Assembly (NCBI GenBank): GCA_964648695.1
Contig: CAZYLH010000029.1
Location: forward strand, 1 to 15,437
Direction of reading: 5' to 3'
Length of the DNA stretch: 15,437 bases
From: UBA4292 sp964648695
GTDB lineage: Bacteria > Bacillota > Clostridia > Lachnospirales > Lachnospiraceae
Shown in pieces: positions 1 through 8,235 of this stretch (the first letter of the stretch is position 1; every line of letters begins with the position of its first letter). A program made the position numbers and the translations under genes. The notes below the pieces were generated by a model. That model was not told where the DNA came from, ran no database searches, and saw only the letters and a program-made list of their open reading frames with translations.

Positions 1-2351
1 TCCTTGGCAGTGAGCCCACAGCTCCATATGAGATTTTGGAGCGCTATAAGGGAACGGACCTTGAGGGCAAGAGCTATGAGCCGCTCTTTGCATGCACAGG
101 CGAGGCTGCCGCAAAGCAGAAAAAGAAGAGCCATTATGTGACATGTGATACCTATGTCACCATGGGGGATGGTACCGGCGTGGTTCACATCGCTCCTGCT
201 TTTGGTGAGGACGACGCGAGAGTCGGAAGAAACTATGATCTGCCACTGGTGCAGTTTGTGGACAGCAAGGGTCATATGACTAAGGAGACGCCTTTTTGCG
301 GTCTGTTTGTAAAGGATGCGGATCCGGAGGTTTTAAAAGACCTGGATGCGAGGGGGCTTCTTTTTGCTGCGCCCAAATTTGAGCACAGCTATCCTTTTTG
401 CTGGAGATGCGACACACCTCTGATTTATTACGCTAGGGAGTCCTGGTTTATCAAGATGACAGCTGTAAAGGACGACCTGATCGCTAATAATAATACCATC
501 AACTGGATCCCCAAAAACATTGGGGAGGGTCGCTTTGGAGACTGGTTAAAGAACGTACAGGACTGGGGCATTTCAAGAAACCGCTACTGGGGAACGCCTC
601 TTAATATATGGGAGTGCGAGTGCGGTTATCAGCACGCGATCGGCAGCAAGGAAGAATTAAAGAGCATGTCTTTTAACTACCCCGAGGGGGGAGTGGAGCT
701 TCACAGACCCTATATAGATGCAGTTCACATTACATGTCCTGAGTGCTCTAAGCAGATGACACGAGTGCCGGAGGTTATCGACTGCTGGTTTGATTCCGGT
801 GCGATGCCGTTTGCACAGTATCACTATCCTTTTGAGAATAAGGAGCTGTTTGAGAAGAATTTCCCCGCGGACTTTATCAGCGAGGCGGTGGATCAGACTA
901 GGGGGTGGTTTTATTCCCTGCTTGCGATCTCCACGCTGATCTTTAACAAGGCTCCGTATAAGAACGTTATCGTCCTAGGGCATGTACAGGATGCAAACGG
1001 ACAGAAGATGAGTAAATCAAAGGGAAATGCTGTGGATCCCATGGAGGCCCTAAATTCCCTGGGTGCGGATGCTATACGGTGGTATTTTTATTCCAACAGC
1101 GCACCGTGGCTGCCAAATCGCTTTCATGAAAAGGCTGTTATCGAGGGGCAGAGAAAGTTTATGGGAACTCTCTGGAACACCTATGCCTTTTATGTGTTGT
1201 ATGCGGATATTGATGAGTTTGATCCGACAAAGCATGAGCTTGAATATGACAAGCTCCCCGTGATGGATAAGTGGCTGCTCTCCAGGCTTAACACACTCGT
1301 AAAGACGGTGGATGATTATCTGGAAAACTACAAAATCACAGAGACAACAAAGGCTTTGCAGGACTTTGTGGATGAACTGAGCAACTGGTATGTGAGGAGA
1401 TGCCGCGAGCGCTACTGGGCAAAGGGCATGGAGCAGGATAAGATAAACGCCTACATGACGCTCTACACAGCCCTTGTGACGTTTTGCAAGTGCGCAGCTC
1501 CCATGATTCCCTTTATCACAGAGGATATCTATCAGAATTTAGTAAGAAGCGTTGACAAAAACGCCCCTGAGAGCATTCATCTGTGCGACTTCCCGGTATG
1601 GGATGCTTCGATGATCGATACAGAGCTTGAAAAGGATATGGACTTGGCGCTAAAGATCGTTGTGATGGGACGTGCGGCAAGAAACGCGGCAAGCTTAAAG
1701 AACCGTCAGCCCCTTGCTAAAATGTTTGTAAAGGCTCCTTTTAGACTGTCGGATTATTTTGTGGACATCATAAAGAACGAGCTAAATGTAAAGGAAGCGG
1801 AGTTTACGGATGATGTTAGGGCATTTACAACCTATACCTTTAAGCCGCAGCTTCGTACCGTGGGCCCTAAGTACGGAAAGCAGTTAGGGGCGATAAAAGA
1901 GGCGCTCACAAAGCTTGACGGAAACGCTGCAATGGATGAGCTTAAGTCCGCAGGTGAGCTTACCCTTCTTGATGGCGCGGTAAAGCTAAAAGAAGAGGAT
2001 CTGCTAATCGAGATGGAGCAAAGAGCGGGCTATGCCTCCGAGAGCAATGCAGACGTGACGGTTGTGCTTGACGGCAATTTGACTACGGAGCTTATCGAGG
2101 AAGGCTTTGTGCGGGAGATCATCTCAAAAATTCAGACCATGAGAAAGGAAGCTGGATTTGAGGTGACGGATCACATCTGTGTAAGCTACTTTGGAAATGA
2201 CAAGCTCGCTGATATCTTTACTCGCTATGAGGCAGATATTGCAAAAGATGTGCTCGCAGATCACATTAGTGCTGGAGATGAAGGCTCTTACTCTAAGGAG
2301 TGGAATATAAATGGAGAGGCTATAACCCTGGGAATTTCACGGGTAAGATAA
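1..2351 (+). CDS. ileS: Isoleucyl-tRNA synthetase, C-terminal part (5' truncated by window edge)
   Basis: Class I aminoacyl-tRNA synthetase that charges tRNA-Ile with isoleucine in the cytoplasm. The reading frame is open from base 3 to the TAA at 2349-2351, so the TTG at 36 is an internal codon and the true start, with the HIGH motif, lies upstream. Visible in order: the second half of the CP1 editing domain (GTGVVHIAPAFGEDD at about 177-221), a CWRC cysteine pair, the conserved DWGISRNRYWGTPL block, CECG and CPEC metal-binding pairs, the tRNA/ATP motif KMSKS at 1005-1019, then the helical anticodon-binding region and a long C-terminal tail. The sequence style and the C-terminus without a terminal zinc finger fit the eukaryote-like IleS2 type (about 1030-1050 residues in full), so about a quarter is missing. 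The phosphorylase gene follows 50 nt downstream with no clear terminator between. Confidence 0.96.
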   Translation, partial: LGSEPTAPYEILERYKGTDLEGKSYEPLFACTGEAAAKQKKKSHYVTCDTYVTMGDGTGVVHIAPAFGEDDARVGRNYDLPLVQFVDSKGHMTKETPFCGLFVKDADPEVLKDLDARGLLFAAPKFEHSYPFCWRCDTPLIYYARESWFIKMTAVKDDLIANNNTINWIPKNIGEGRFGDWLKNVQDWGISRNRYWGTPLNIWECECGYQHAIGSKEELKSMSFNYPEGGVELHRPYIDAVHITCPECSKQMTRVPEVIDCWFDSGAMPFAQYHYPFENKELFEKNFPADFISEAVDQTRGWFYSLLAISTLIFNKAPYKNVIVLGHVQDANGQKMSKSKGNAVDPMEALNSLGADAIRWYFYSNSAPWLPNRFHEKAVIEGQRKFMGTLWNTYAFYVLYADIDEFDPTKHELEYDKLPVMDKWLLSRLNTLVKTVDDYLENYKITETTKALQDFVDELSNWYVRRCRERYWAKGMEQDKINAYMTLYTALVTFCKCAAPMIPFITEDIYQNLVRSVDKNAPESIHLCDFPVWDASMIDTELEKDMDLALKIVVMGRAARNAASLKNRQPLAKMFVKAPFRLSDYFVDIIKNELNVKEAEFTDDVRAFTTYTFKPQLRTVGPKYGKQLGAIKEALTKLDGNAAMDELKSAGELTLLDGAVKLKEEDLLIEMEQRAGYASESNADVTVVLDGNLTTELIEEGFVREIISKIQTMRKEAGFEVTDHICVSYFGNDKLADIFTRYEADIAKDVLADHISAGDEGSYSKEWNINGEAITLGISRVR

Positions 2352-2401
2352 TTAGAAAAATGCCCGGGATTGGTATACCTGGCTAAAAGGAGGATGAAAC
2401 G

Positions 2402-4867
2402 ATGGCGATCAGGTTTGACAAGGCAGAGTTTCAGAAAAGTGTTAAGCAGAATGTAAAGACCCTTTATCGCAGAAATTTAGATGAGGCGACAAAACAGCAG
2501 CTTTTCCAGGCGGTGGCTTATGCTATCAAAGATTTTATCATTGATCAGTGGATTGCCTCGCAGAAGGCATATGAGAAGCAGGACGCAAAGACGGTGTATT
2601 ATCTGTCTATGGAATTTTTGATGGGTCGTGCCCTTGGAAACAATATCATAAACCTTGGCGCGTGGAAAGAGGTCAAAGAAGCCTTAGATGAGATTGGCAT
2701 TGACCTAAACGTTATCGAGGATGAGGAGCCGGATGCGGCTTTAGGAAACGGCGGTCTTGGCCGTCTGGCGGCGTGCTTTTTGGATTCGCTTGCAACACTG
2801 GGATATCCCGCTTATGGTGCAGGTATCCGCTATAAATATGGAATGTTTGCCCAGAAGATTGAGGACGGATATCAGGTGGAGGTGCCGGATAACTGGTTAA
2901 AGTACGGAAATCCCTTTGAGCTTCGTCGGCCTGAGTATGCCTGTGAGGTAAAGTTTGGCGGATATACCAGAGTGGAGTGCGACCCAGAGACAGGACGTGA
3001 GCACTTCTTTCAGGATGGATATCAGTCTGTCAGGGCTATCCCCTATGACCTTCCCATTGTGGGCTACGGAAACAATGTGGTAAATACTCTGCGCATATGG
3101 GACGCAGAGCCCATCAATGTCTTTAGCTTAGATGATTTTGATAAGGGAGACTACCGAAAGGCAGTTGAGCAGGAAAATCTTGCCAAAAACCTGGTGGAAG
3201 TGCTCTATCCAAACGACAATCACTATGCGGGAAAGGAGCTGCGCTTAAAGCAGCAGTATTTCTTTATCTCTGCGACTCTGCAGACCGCTGTGAAAAAGTA
3301 TAAGCTAAGTCACGGGGGAGATGTTAGAAAGCTTTATGAGAAGATAGTCATCCAGATGAACGATACCCACCCTTCAATGTCCGTGGCGGAATTGATGCGC
3401 ATTCTGATGGATGAGGAAAATCTCACCTGGGAGGAGGCGTGGAGCATCACAACAAAGACCTGCGCATACACAAACCACACCATCATGAGCGAGGCTCTTG
3501 AGAAGTGGCCCATCGAGTTATTCTCCAGGCTCCTTCCGAGAATCTATCAGATAGTGGAGGAGATCAACCGCAGGTTTGTGCTTGATATTCAGAGTAAGTA
3601 TCCTGATGATCACGAAAAGGTCAGGAAGATGGCCATCATCTATGACGGACAGGTGAAGATGGCGAATCTTGCCATCGTGGGAGGCTTTTCTGTAAACGGA
3701 GTTGCAAGGCTTCACACAGATATCCTAAAGAAGCAGGAGCTTAGGGACTTTTACGAGATGTTCCCGGAGAAGTTCAACAACAAGACAAACGGTATCACTC
3801 AGAGAAGATTTTTGCTTCATGGAAATCCGCTTCTCGCAAGCTGGGTGACAGAGCGCATCGGGGATGATTGGATCACAAACTTAGACCATATCAAAGGTCT
3901 TAAGATCTATGCGGATGATGAGAAGGCTCAGAAGGAGTTCATGAACATCAAGTACCAGAACAAGGTGGCGCTTGCGCACTACATCAAGGAGAATAACGGC
4001 ATAGATGTAAATCCTCGCTCCATCTTTGATGTTCAGGTAAAGCGCCTGCATGAGTACAAGAGACAGCTCCTAAACATCCTGCATGTGATGTATCTCTATA
4101 ATATGCTAAAAGATAACCCGAACATGGACTTCTATCCCAGAACTTTTATTTTTGGAGCGAAGGCGGCGGCCGGGTATCATCTGGCAAAGATGACAATCAA
4201 GCTTATAAACGCTGTTGCAGAAGTTGTAAACAACGATAAATCCATCGGCGGAAAAATAAAGGTGGTGTTTATCGAGAACTACCGCGTGTCTAACGCCGAG
4301 AAGATCTTTGCGGCAGCGGATGTTTCTGAGCAGATTTCCACCGCGTCAAAGGAGGCGTCAGGTACCGGAAATATGAAGTTCATGTTAAACGGTGCGATCA
4401 CTCTGGGAACTATGGACGGTGCGAATGTGGAGATCGTAGAGGAGGCTGGAGCGGAGAATGCTGTGATATTTGGTCTTTCCTCCGACGAGGTGATAAGATA
4501 TGAGAATGAGGGTGGCTATGATCCCATGGAGATATTCAACAATGATCCGGAGATTCGCCGTGTGCTGATGCAGCTCATTAACGGATTTTATTCACCTAAC
4601 GATCCGGAGCTTTTCAGAGGGCTGTATAACTCTCTGTTAAACACCTACAACACAGCGAAGGCGGATACTTACTTCATCCTTAAGGACTTCAGGTCCTACC
4701 ATGAAGCGCAGATGAAAATTGAGCAGATGTATCGCGATGAGAAGAACTGGGCCCGCAGTGCGATAATAAACATCGCAAGCTGCGGCAAGTTCTCCTCCGA
4801 CAGAACTATCCAGGAATATGTGGATGAGATCTGGCATCTGGACAAGGTCACTGTTGAGGTTGAATAA
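2402..4867 (+). CDS. glgP: Glycogen/maltodextrin phosphorylase (GT35 family)
   Basis: Releases glucose-1-phosphate from the non-reducing ends of alpha-1,4-glucans with orthophosphate and pyridoxal phosphate; cytoplasmic, part of glycogen or maltodextrin use. The 821-residue length is normal for the family. N-terminal YYLSMEFLMGR and GNGGLGRLAACFLDSLATLG blocks, the central NDTHPSMSVAELMRILMDEE block, the VKRLHEYKRQLLNILH block and the PLP site EASGTGNMKFMLNG are all present; the PLP lysine is K659 (codon 4376-4378). The ATG has a strong AAAGGAGG site upstream. It may be co-transcribed with ileS. It ends inside the 3' end of the opposing membrane-protein gene, overlapping it by 20 nt. Sequence alone does not separate GlgP from MalP specificity, and no other glycogen gene is nearby. 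Confidence 0.95.
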   Translation: MAIRFDKAEFQKSVKQNVKTLYRRNLDEATKQQLFQAVAYAIKDFIIDQWIASQKAYEKQDAKTVYYLSMEFLMGRALGNNIINLGAWKEVKEALDEIGIDLNVIEDEEPDAALGNGGLGRLAACFLDSLATLGYPAYGAGIRYKYGMFAQKIEDGYQVEVPDNWLKYGNPFELRRPEYACEVKFGGYTRVECDPETGREHFFQDGYQSVRAIPYDLPIVGYGNNVVNTLRIWDAEPINVFSLDDFDKGDYRKAVEQENLAKNLVEVLYPNDNHYAGKELRLKQQYFFISATLQTAVKKYKLSHGGDVRKLYEKIVIQMNDTHPSMSVAELMRILMDEENLTWEEAWSITTKTCAYTNHTIMSEALEKWPIELFSRLLPRIYQIVEEINRRFVLDIQSKYPDDHEKVRKMAIIYDGQVKMANLAIVGGFSVNGVARLHTDILKKQELRDFYEMFPEKFNNKTNGITQRRFLLHGNPLLASWVTERIGDDWITNLDHIKGLKIYADDEKAQKEFMNIKYQNKVALAHYIKENNGIDVNPRSIFDVQVKRLHEYKRQLLNILHVMYLYNMLKDNPNMDFYPRTFIFGAKAAAGYHLAKMTIKLINAVAEVVNNDKSIGGKIKVVFIENYRVSNAEKIFAAADVSEQISTASKEASGTGNMKFMLNGAITLGTMDGANVEIVEEAGAENAVIFGLSSDEVIRYENEGGYDPMEIFNNDPEIRRVLMQLINGFYSPNDPELFRGLYNSLLNTYNTAKADTYFILKDFRSYHEAQMKIEQMYRDEKNWARSAIINIASCGKFSSDRTIQEYVDEIWHLDKVTVEVE

Positions 4868-6437
4868 TGAGTCGATCAGACTCCTTCTGGCTTCGTATTA
4901 AGGCGCTGATGCAGCCTGCCACTGTAAACAACAGAGGAGTCGATATAATATTCATAAAGGAAAACAGGTTGTTAAAGAGGAAACCGACGATCCCCGCAGC
5001 AAGGGCGATTAAGATAGGGTTCCTCTTTTTTTGCCTTACAGCTTCTTTGATAAGGCTGACAAATATTCCAAAGTAGCAGAGCGCCCCCAAAATACCGGTG
5101 TTTACAAGTGAGGTCAAAAGTTCATTGTGAGCATTGGTGATGGCGCTGCTCCACTGGTTGGTAAAGGTCGAATGATGTGTGCTCATATACGAGTAGTAGC
5201 AATCCGGACCTACGCCAAAAAGCTTCTGCCAGATATTAAGCTCACCGTAGGATGTGAGTGCCATGGACCAGTTCATCCCGCGATATGTTCCCCATGAGTC
5301 GTCAAACATAAAATATTTGCTCTCAGCAAGAGATCCAAAGTCGATTATGTCGCTGAGATTGGTGACAAGTATGATCAGAAGTATAAGACCGACAATGGTA
5401 AGTGCCGCAATTATCAGGATAATTCGTTTTATGCGGGGTATGATACTATCAACCTTTTCCGTCTGTTCTGGACTAAGTTTAAAGGATAGAACTGTGAGCG
5501 CCAGCCAGATTGCGGCGATTATTACACCGATGAGGCGAAAGATATTGTTCTGGCACACAGTTGTTACTGTGGAGGAGAGGCTGACCATCTGATCTGCAAA
5601 AATGATCTGGATTACACCAAGAGCCTGCATCGCCAAAAAGGCGATGGTCAACATGAGAAAGAAGCGCCTTAGCCTGTCAAGATTTGAGCAAAAGACCTCG
5701 AATAAGAACAACAGAACAAAGAGCATGCACACATATATGCTGTCGCTGTCCTGCATAACCATCGCCATAGTGCTCACAAAAATCAGAGGGATGAGAAGGA
5801 TATCAAGCTTCTTATTTTTCCTGATGAGAAAGTATCCAAGCTCCATGGGAAGGACAATTGCCATAAAGCAGGCATACCAGTTTTTCTGACCGATGGTTGG
5901 GATATATGCATTCCAAAAATCCTCATCTCTGCCAGTATAGAGATCAAAGAGATTAATGTGAAAGCGCGCAAGGACACAGAGAACGTAGATGATGGCGGCA
6001 GCCCCAAACAGTCCAAAGAGCCACAGGCGCGAAAATTTGAAGTTTCTGGATATTACAAAGTAGACCAGCAAAAAGAGAAGCTGGGTGATAAGTCCCATAT
6101 ACCAGCTGGATGCGCCGCTGATGGCGGTATCCCTATAAGAAGATGTGAATGTGGAAATGCAAATCACAGCGGTATAGCCGATGGCAAAATAGTCAGCGGT
6201 AAGAAATTTAGTGTGAAGCGTTTTCTTCTCCGTGTGGAAGATGTAGATGATGATAGAGAGAAGCAAAGCCGGGAGCAGCAGGCCGCACGCGACAATATAG
6301 AAATACTCTTTTTTTGCCGTGGCAAGCTTCACAAAACCGTTTTTCATGTAGAGAGGATAGATAATCATGGAGATCATAAAAATCCATACCAAAATATTTC
6401 GTGCCTTTTCCAAATATTTCATTGCAGGCTGTTTCAT
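4848..6437 (-). CDS. O-antigen ligase/polymerase-like (Wzy/WaaL family) polytopic membrane protein
   Basis: A 529-residue, strongly hydrophobic protein with roughly 12-13 predicted membrane segments and one larger extracytoplasmic loop at about residues 375-455. The loop contains the signature of the O-antigen ligase (Wzy_C) family: GVGPDCY at 408-414 and NAHNELL at 435-441, with the conserved histidine at 437. Family members polymerise or ligate lipid-linked glycans at the outer face of the membrane; the glycan here is unknown. The start at 6437 is chosen because AAGGAGG lies 9 nt upstream; an in-frame ATG at 6488 would put 17 extra residues inside the proS terminator hairpin. No glycosyltransferase, flippase or other polysaccharide gene is adjacent. 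No strong promoter is visible between the terminator and the start. The function is inferred from motif and topology only. Confidence 0.85.
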   Translation of the reverse strand: MKQPAMKYLEKARNILVWIFMISMIIYPLYMKNGFVKLATAKKEYFYIVACGLLLPALLLSIIIYIFHTEKKTLHTKFLTADYFAIGYTAVICISTFTSSYRDTAISGASSWYMGLITQLLFLLVYFVISRNFKFSRLWLFGLFGAAAIIYVLCVLARFHINLFDLYTGRDEDFWNAYIPTIGQKNWYACFMAIVLPMELGYFLIRKNKKLDILLIPLIFVSTMAMVMQDSDSIYVCMLFVLLFLFEVFCSNLDRLRRFFLMLTIAFLAMQALGVIQIIFADQMVSLSSTVTTVCQNNIFRLIGVIIAAIWLALTVLSFKLSPEQTEKVDSIIPRIKRIILIIAALTIVGLILLIILVTNLSDIIDFGSLAESKYFMFDDSWGTYRGMNWSMALTSYGELNIWQKLFGVGPDCYYSYMSTHHSTFTNQWSSAITNAHNELLTSLVNTGILGALCYFGIFVSLIKEAVRQKKRNPILIALAAGIVGFLFNNLFSFMNIISTPLLFTVAGCISALIRSQKESDRLIIQPQQ

Positions 6438-6446
6438 AGAAAAATT

Positions 6447-6453
6447 CCTCCTT
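6447..6453 (-). promoter_or_regulatory. Ribosome binding site that decides the start of the O-antigen ligase-like gene
   Basis: On the minus strand the sequence reads AAGGAGG followed by 9 nt and then ATG at 6437. This is a near-perfect Shine-Dalgarno match. It rejects the longer in-frame start at 6488, which has no such site and lies within the terminator stem-loop. Confidence 0.8.
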
Positions 6454-6468
6454 ATGATCTTGTTACTT

Positions 6469-6501
6469 AAAAGATAGTCCTCCGTCAATTTGGACGGAGG
6501 A
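6469..6501 (-). terminator. Probable intrinsic terminator of proS
   Basis: The arms TCCTCCGTC (6478-6486) and GACGGAGGA (6493-6501) form a perfect 9-bp GC-rich stem with a 6-nt loop. On the minus strand it begins 18 nt after the proS stop and is followed by ACTATCTTTT, so the U tract is short and slightly displaced. It separates proS from the membrane-protein gene, but some read-through is likely. Confidence 0.6.
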
Positions 6502-6519
6502 GTTTAGAAGCTTTAAATT

Positions 6520-7956
6520 TTAGTAGGCCTTTCCCCAGTAGACCAGCTTTTTTGCGGGTTTGCCGCAGCAGACGCATACATCGGAAAGGTGCTCCTGCTC
6601 AAAGGGTATGCAGCGGCTGGTGACAGTGGTTTCCTCTTTTATCTTGATTTCGCAAGCTTCATCCCCACACCACATAGCCTTTATAAAGCCTGGTTTATTA
6701 TTTGCGCAGTCTAAAAATTCTTCATAGTTTCTCGCTTCGCTTATGTGGGCGTCGCGGTGAGCAGTTGCGCGCAGGAGCATATCTGTTTGCATCTGGTTAA
6801 GCTGCTCTAAAACCTTGGCAGAGAGCTCATCAAACGTTACAACAGTCTTTTCCCTAGTGTCACGGCGAACGATGGTAACTGTGCCGGTCTCAAGGTCTCT
6901 CGGACCGATCTCAACACGCAGAGGGATACCCCTCATCTCCTGCTCTGCAAATTTAAAGCCAGGACCTTTGTCTGACATGTCTGCTTTTGCTCGGCAGACA
7001 TTTGAGAGTTCATTTAAAAGCTCCTCGGCCTTTTCCAAAACGCCGGGCTTATGCTGGGCAATGGGCACCACCATCACCTGCACGGGCGCGATGCGGGGCG
7101 GAAGAACCAGACCGGAGTTATCCCCGTGCACCATGATTATGGCGCCGATGATCCTCGTGGACATTCCCCAGGAAGTCTGGTGTACGTACTTTAGCTGATT
7201 GTCCTTGTCCGTATACTGAATATTAAAGGCCTTTGCAAAGCCGTCTCCGAAGTTGTGGCTTGTACCCGACTGGAGAGCCTTCCCGTCGTGCATTAGCGCC
7301 TCGATAGTGTATGTGGAGCTTGCTCCCGCAAACTTTTCCTTGTCGGTTTTTTGCCCCCGTATCATAGGAATGGCAAGCACTTCTTCGCAAAAGCTAGCAT
7401 ATACGTCTAGCATCTGGATGGTGCGCTCCTTAGCCTCCTCGGCTGTGGCATGAGCGGTGTGTCCCTCCTGCCATAAAAACTCCATGGAGCGCAAATAGGG
7501 TCTGGTAGTTTTTTCCCAGCGCACAACGGAGCACCACTGATTAAAGAGTTTTGGGAGATCTCTGTGAGAGTGAACGATCTTTGCGTACAGGTCACAGAAG
7601 AGAGTCTCCGAGGTAGGGCGAACGCAGAGCCTTTCTGGTAGCGGCTCAAGCCCCCCGTGAGTTACCCAGGCAACCTCCGGAGCAAAGCCCTCCACGTGAT
7701 CCTTCTCCTTTTGAAGAAGACTTTCCGGGATAAACAAGGGCATATATACATTTTCCACACCGGTTTGTTTAAAGCGGTAATCAAGCTCCTTTTGGATGTT
7801 TTCCCAAATGGCATAGCCGTAGGGGAGATGAACCATGCATCCGCGGATGCTGGAATAATCCACCAGCTCTGCTTTTTTAACAACATCTGTATACCACTGA
7901 GCAAAATCCTCCTCCATCGAGGTGATCTGCTCAACTAATTTCTTCTCTTTTGCCAT
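6520..7956 (-). CDS. proS: Prolyl-tRNA synthetase, archaeal/eukaryote-like type (ProS type 3)
   Basis: Class II aminoacyl-tRNA synthetase charging tRNA-Pro; cytoplasmic. At 478 residues it is the short form without the large insertion (INS) editing domain of the E. coli-type enzyme. Visible are RPTSET at 113-118, motif 2 (RWEKTTRPYLRSMEFLWQEG, about 146-165), motif 3 with the GDNSGLVLPPRIAP segment near 280-293, an anticodon-binding domain, and a C-terminal zinc-binding domain with several cysteines (MWCGDEAC, SRC, CVCC). The chain ends in the tyrosine typical of this type (WGKAY). An AGGAGG site lies 5 nt before the ATG. A near-consensus promoter about 60 nt upstream gives a leader of only about 45 nt, too short for a T-box. 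A hairpin terminator follows. Confidence 0.96.
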   Translation of the reverse strand: MAKEKKLVEQITSMEEDFAQWYTDVVKKAELVDYSSIRGCMVHLPYGYAIWENIQKELDYRFKQTGVENVYMPLFIPESLLQKEKDHVEGFAPEVAWVTHGGLEPLPERLCVRPTSETLFCDLYAKIVHSHRDLPKLFNQWCSVVRWEKTTRPYLRSMEFLWQEGHTAHATAEEAKERTIQMLDVYASFCEEVLAIPMIRGQKTDKEKFAGASSTYTIEALMHDGKALQSGTSHNFGDGFAKAFNIQYTDKDNQLKYVHQTSWGMSTRIIGAIIMVHGDNSGLVLPPRIAPVQVMVVPIAQHKPGVLEKAEELLNELSNVCRAKADMSDKGPGFKFAEQEMRGIPLRVEIGPRDLETGTVTIVRRDTREKTVVTFDELSAKVLEQLNQMQTDMLLRATAHRDAHISEARNYEEFLDCANNKPGFIKAMWCGDEACEIKIKEETTVTSRCIPFEQEHLSDVCVCCGKPAKKLVYWGKAY

Positions 7957-8009
7957 ACATTCCTCCTGGGGTTATTTTGTAAAGCTTAGGCCGCATCGAC
8001 CCTTGCAAT

Positions 8010-8038
8010 ATCATAGGTCAATTGGGGGGATTTGTCAA
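8010..8038 (-). promoter_or_regulatory. proS promoter (sigma-A type)
   Basis: On the minus strand TTGACA (8038-8033) and TATGAT (8015-8010) are separated by exactly 17 nt. The -35 is a perfect match and the -10 matches 5 of 6 bases. Transcription would start near 8003, leaving a leader of about 45 nt before the proS ATG. Confidence 0.85.
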
Positions 8039-8116
8039 GGAAAGCAGGCTTGTTGAGGGGCTCTCCCTGCGTGATTTTTTTGTGACTTTTTTGCGGCAAG
8101 AGGAGACTTGATGAGT

Positions 8117-8134
8117 TTGTTAAAAATTTATCAA
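8117..8134 (+). promoter_or_regulatory. Probable Rex (redox repressor) operator upstream of the butyryl-CoA operon
   Basis: The 18-mer TTGTTAAAAATTTATCAA is an imperfect palindrome that fits the clostridial Rex pattern TTGTTAANNNNTTAACAA with one mismatch. It ends 8 nt before the thl -35 box, a position where a bound repressor would interfere with RNA polymerase. Rex binds DNA when the NADH/NAD+ ratio is low and is known to control butyrate-pathway genes in clostridia. The rex gene itself is not in the window, so this is a motif-based inference. Confidence 0.7.
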
Positions 8135-8142
8135 TTTGGCTG

Positions 8143-8171
8143 TTGCAAAGAAAAAAACTATGTGCTAGAAT
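8143..8171 (+). promoter_or_regulatory. Promoter of the thl-crt-hbd-bcd-etfBA operon (extended -10)
   Basis: TTGCAA (8143-8148) and TAGAAT (8166-8171) are spaced by 17 nt, and a TGC just before the -10 makes it an extended -10 promoter. Transcription would start near 8178, giving a leader of about 58 nt before the thl ATG. A small inverted repeat (TGGG/CCCA around 8184-8199) lies in the leader. Confidence 0.85.
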
Positions 8172-8235
8172 GAGTTCAACCGTGGGTGATTATGCCCAGA
8201 AAGGCTTTAGAATACTTTTACGGAGGTAAAACAAA

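Noticed and set aside
2352..2401. Terminator between ileS and glgP
   Set aside because: Short palindromic pieces such as GGTATACC and CCCGGG are present, but there is no stable stem followed by a U tract.
5958..6470. 170-codon open frame on the plus strand opposite the membrane-protein gene
   Set aside because: It lies wholly antisense to a well-supported membrane protein, has a highly charged low-information composition and no family resemblance; it is a mirror of hydrophobic codons.
6438..6488. Longer N-terminus of the membrane protein from an ATG at 6488
   Set aside because: The extra 17 codons overlap the proS terminator stem and have no ribosome site, whereas the ATG at 6437 has AAGGAGG at good spacing.
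7957..8009. Possible T-box leader for proS
   Set aside because: The promoter leaves a leader of only about 45 nt, and neither the specifier loop nor the T-box consensus is present.
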